Shown one piece after another: positions 12,001 to 15,000 of a DNA stretch of 17,435 nt. The notes below the pieces were generated by a model that worked only from the letters and a program-made list of their open reading frames with translations, made no database searches and was not told the DNA's origin. Source of the DNA: JACQSR01 sp042577505 (lineage in GTDB: Archaea > Nanobdellota > Nanobdellia > Woesearchaeales > JACQSR01); NCBI GenBank assembly GCA_042577505.1, contig JBHPEA010000029.1:1-17435 (forward strand). Direction: 5' to 3'. A program made the position numbers and the translations under genes. The number at the start of each line of letters is the position of its first letter. The stretch's first letter is position 1.

Positions 12001-15000
12001 CCTCTGTTTCATTCTGACCGTTCCAGAAACATCCACCCACACTACATTCACTCATGTTTGTGTATTGGCTACAGCCACCACCAGATGTACAATTTACAAA
12101 CGAATAATTTCCACATCCAGGTTCACATCCAAGCAGGCCACCTGTATATCCATGATCTGTACATTGTTGTCCATTTAGATCAGTCCCGTCACATACTTCT
12201 GGAGGTTCTGAAACATTATCACCACAATCTGGACCAACATCGACTATTGTTACTATACCTTCATCATATTCAAAAGTAGTATTACCATTGGTATCATTTG
12301 CAAAAACATCCACATAATTTGTTGCATTTACTGGTGTACCAGGAGTTCCACTATAAGTGAAGTTGACATAAACAATTATTGACATATTTGGAATTAAAAC
12401 TGTTTGAGTACAATTGGTTACATTTATCTCAAAATCTCTTGTAACATTATCATGGTTAGTAAGAATACAAGATGCATCTGAGAAGTTCAATGCATTGTTT
12501 GTTGTATTATAATCATCAATAAGAATTAAGCTTGTAATGTTAACTGTACCATTATTTGTTATGTTGATTATGTATTCAATTATTTCAGATACATTATACT
12601 GTGCTTTCTTTCCATATTTTGATACCTTTATGCTTGTTATATTATCAAGATCCCCTGCAATATTAATTGTTGAATTATTATTACCTATATCAACACCTAA
12701 GTCATCTTGTGCATAAACATCATTGGTTGTAGTTCCTGAATTCAGTGTATTGAAGTCGACGAATATTAATTTTGAGGTGTTTTGAGGTACATTGACTTGC
12801 CATACTATTTCACCAGCTGAAGCGTTAAGTGAATCATAAGCTGGGCTTGAGTTTCTGAATCCAAGGAATGTGTTATCATAGAAATCAGACATAAAAAATC
12901 CATTATAATCAAAGTTATCGTTGTTTGTGAAATTTAATACAAAAGTTACAACATCACTTATTGTGATGTTTTGAGATAGTGAAGTCTTTTCAATTGTAAA
13001 ATTTTGAGGAGTGGGTGGTGGCTGACCAGCAATGGTAAAGTTAAGTTTATGTTCTGCAATTTGGCCACCAGTGTCATTCATTGCGAATAACCAATTAGTT
13101 GCATTTCCTCCTGTAATTGCAGTTAGATTTAGATTAACTACGTAAGATGCATTAATTGGAAGGTTGATTGACCATATAATATCTCCTGTAGTTTCATTTA
13201 ATGTTGTGTAAGAAGGATTCGCATTGCTAAAATCTAATTTACTAGACGAATAAACATCTTGGAGTATATAATTTGACCAGTTATAATTTCCAAGGTTTGT
13301 AACGTTTAGTATGAATTCAACTGTATCATTTAATGATACATTTTGAGTTAGTCTTGTTTTTACTAATGAGATGTTTAATATTGGTTCTTCGGTTGGAGTC
13401 AAGATCTCAACACCAACAACATCAGTTAATATTTCATCATCTGTATCATTTTCAACTGAAGCGTTGTTGGTTGTATTGCCAGTAGATATTCCAGTAAAGT
13501 TAATTTGAACGAAAAATGAGTTTCCAACATCTAAATTGAAAAACCAGCCCACATCAGTCAGATTGGCACTATATTCGTCATAAGGTATGCTTGTCTCATT
13601 AATGAAATCTAAATAGGCATCATCATAGTTATCCCATAATGAATAATTTGTAACATTGACAGTACCAATATTTGTTACATTCAATATGAAAGCAACTTTA
13701 CTTCCGTTGTCAACAGAAGCGTTTATCACTGTTTTTGATAAGGTTAGATTTATTATTTGAGGGATTGGTACATTTATTGTGAAATTTGTTGTTTGCGATG
13801 TAAAAGCATTTCCAACAACATCAGTTACATTGATTGTCATGTCGTAAGGTCCGTTGCTTAAATCGGAAGTGTTGAAAAGGCAGTAGAGTCCTTCTTGACT
13901 TAAGTAGTATGAACAAGTCATGTTGGCGTATTCATATATACTGTCAGATGAAATGTCTATAGAAATCGAATCGTTGTCAACTGGAGATCCTGTTCCATTG
14001 AATATTATTTTTATTTCAGGAGTGCTATCATTTATTGTTAATCCATTGGTTGGGTAAAGTAGATTTATCGTAGCTGGAGTGCTGTCTTGAACATTGTACT
14101 GTGTAAAGTGGTTGACAATAAATACCAATATACCATTCTCATAAGATACAGTCGTATTCACACTTCCCGTGTCTGTAGTAATCACTGGGTCGGAAATGAA
14201 TGGTAAATTATACATAGTCATAGTTGCAGAAGAATTGAATGAAGCCAAGGCAGTTGAATTAACATAAATGTATGAAATATCATTGAAATTCTGAGAGATA
14301 TTGATACTTACAAATGTAGGTAAGAAAGATAATTGGTAAAATATTGATGTATCGGTCATATCCAAAGAAGTAAAGTTAAACAGTGTTGCATTTGTGAATC
14401 CTGAACCATCCCCACCAATAATTGTGTTGTTCATCTCCACATCAATAATATAATTTACATCATTGAAGTTATCTACTTCTTGTAGGTTGGTTGATAATGT
14501 TGATCCTGATGTGAATCTAAATAATGGATTGACTGTTGATAAGTAAGTGAAATTATAAGGTATTACTGCTCCAGCCAAAGTAGTTGTGTTTTGGTAGCCC
14601 CCTCCGTTTGTTAAAGTAATTGTGAAATTGTCTGTTGATAGGGGGGTGAATTGCTGGGTGGGGCAAGGAGTTGGAATGTCTAATTCTCTTAATGCAGTGT
14701 AATTCACTACACAGCTTGCTGCATAGAATGTATTATTTATTTGATCCCCACTTACATTCTGGGCAAGCACTTCATCACTGTCACCCATTCTTGAACAATT
14801 AATTGTGGCATTTCCTGCTATTCCTACACTAGATGCGTTAAAGAAGAAATAAATTGTTTCATTATCGTGATAGTAATTATCTGTTCCATTGTGGACAACA
14901 GGTCCAATAAACAAAGGATATGTGGGTGGGGCTGGTATTTCCAAAATCTCAACACCAACAACATCAGTTAATATTTCATCATCTGTATCATTTTCAACTG

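Noticed and set aside
8996..12226. Foreign insertion of the Cys-rich region by horizontal transfer of a separate gene
   Set aside because: It is in frame, shows similar base composition and Asn/sequon use, and has no flanking repeats or mobile-element remnants; a domain array of the same protein is simpler.
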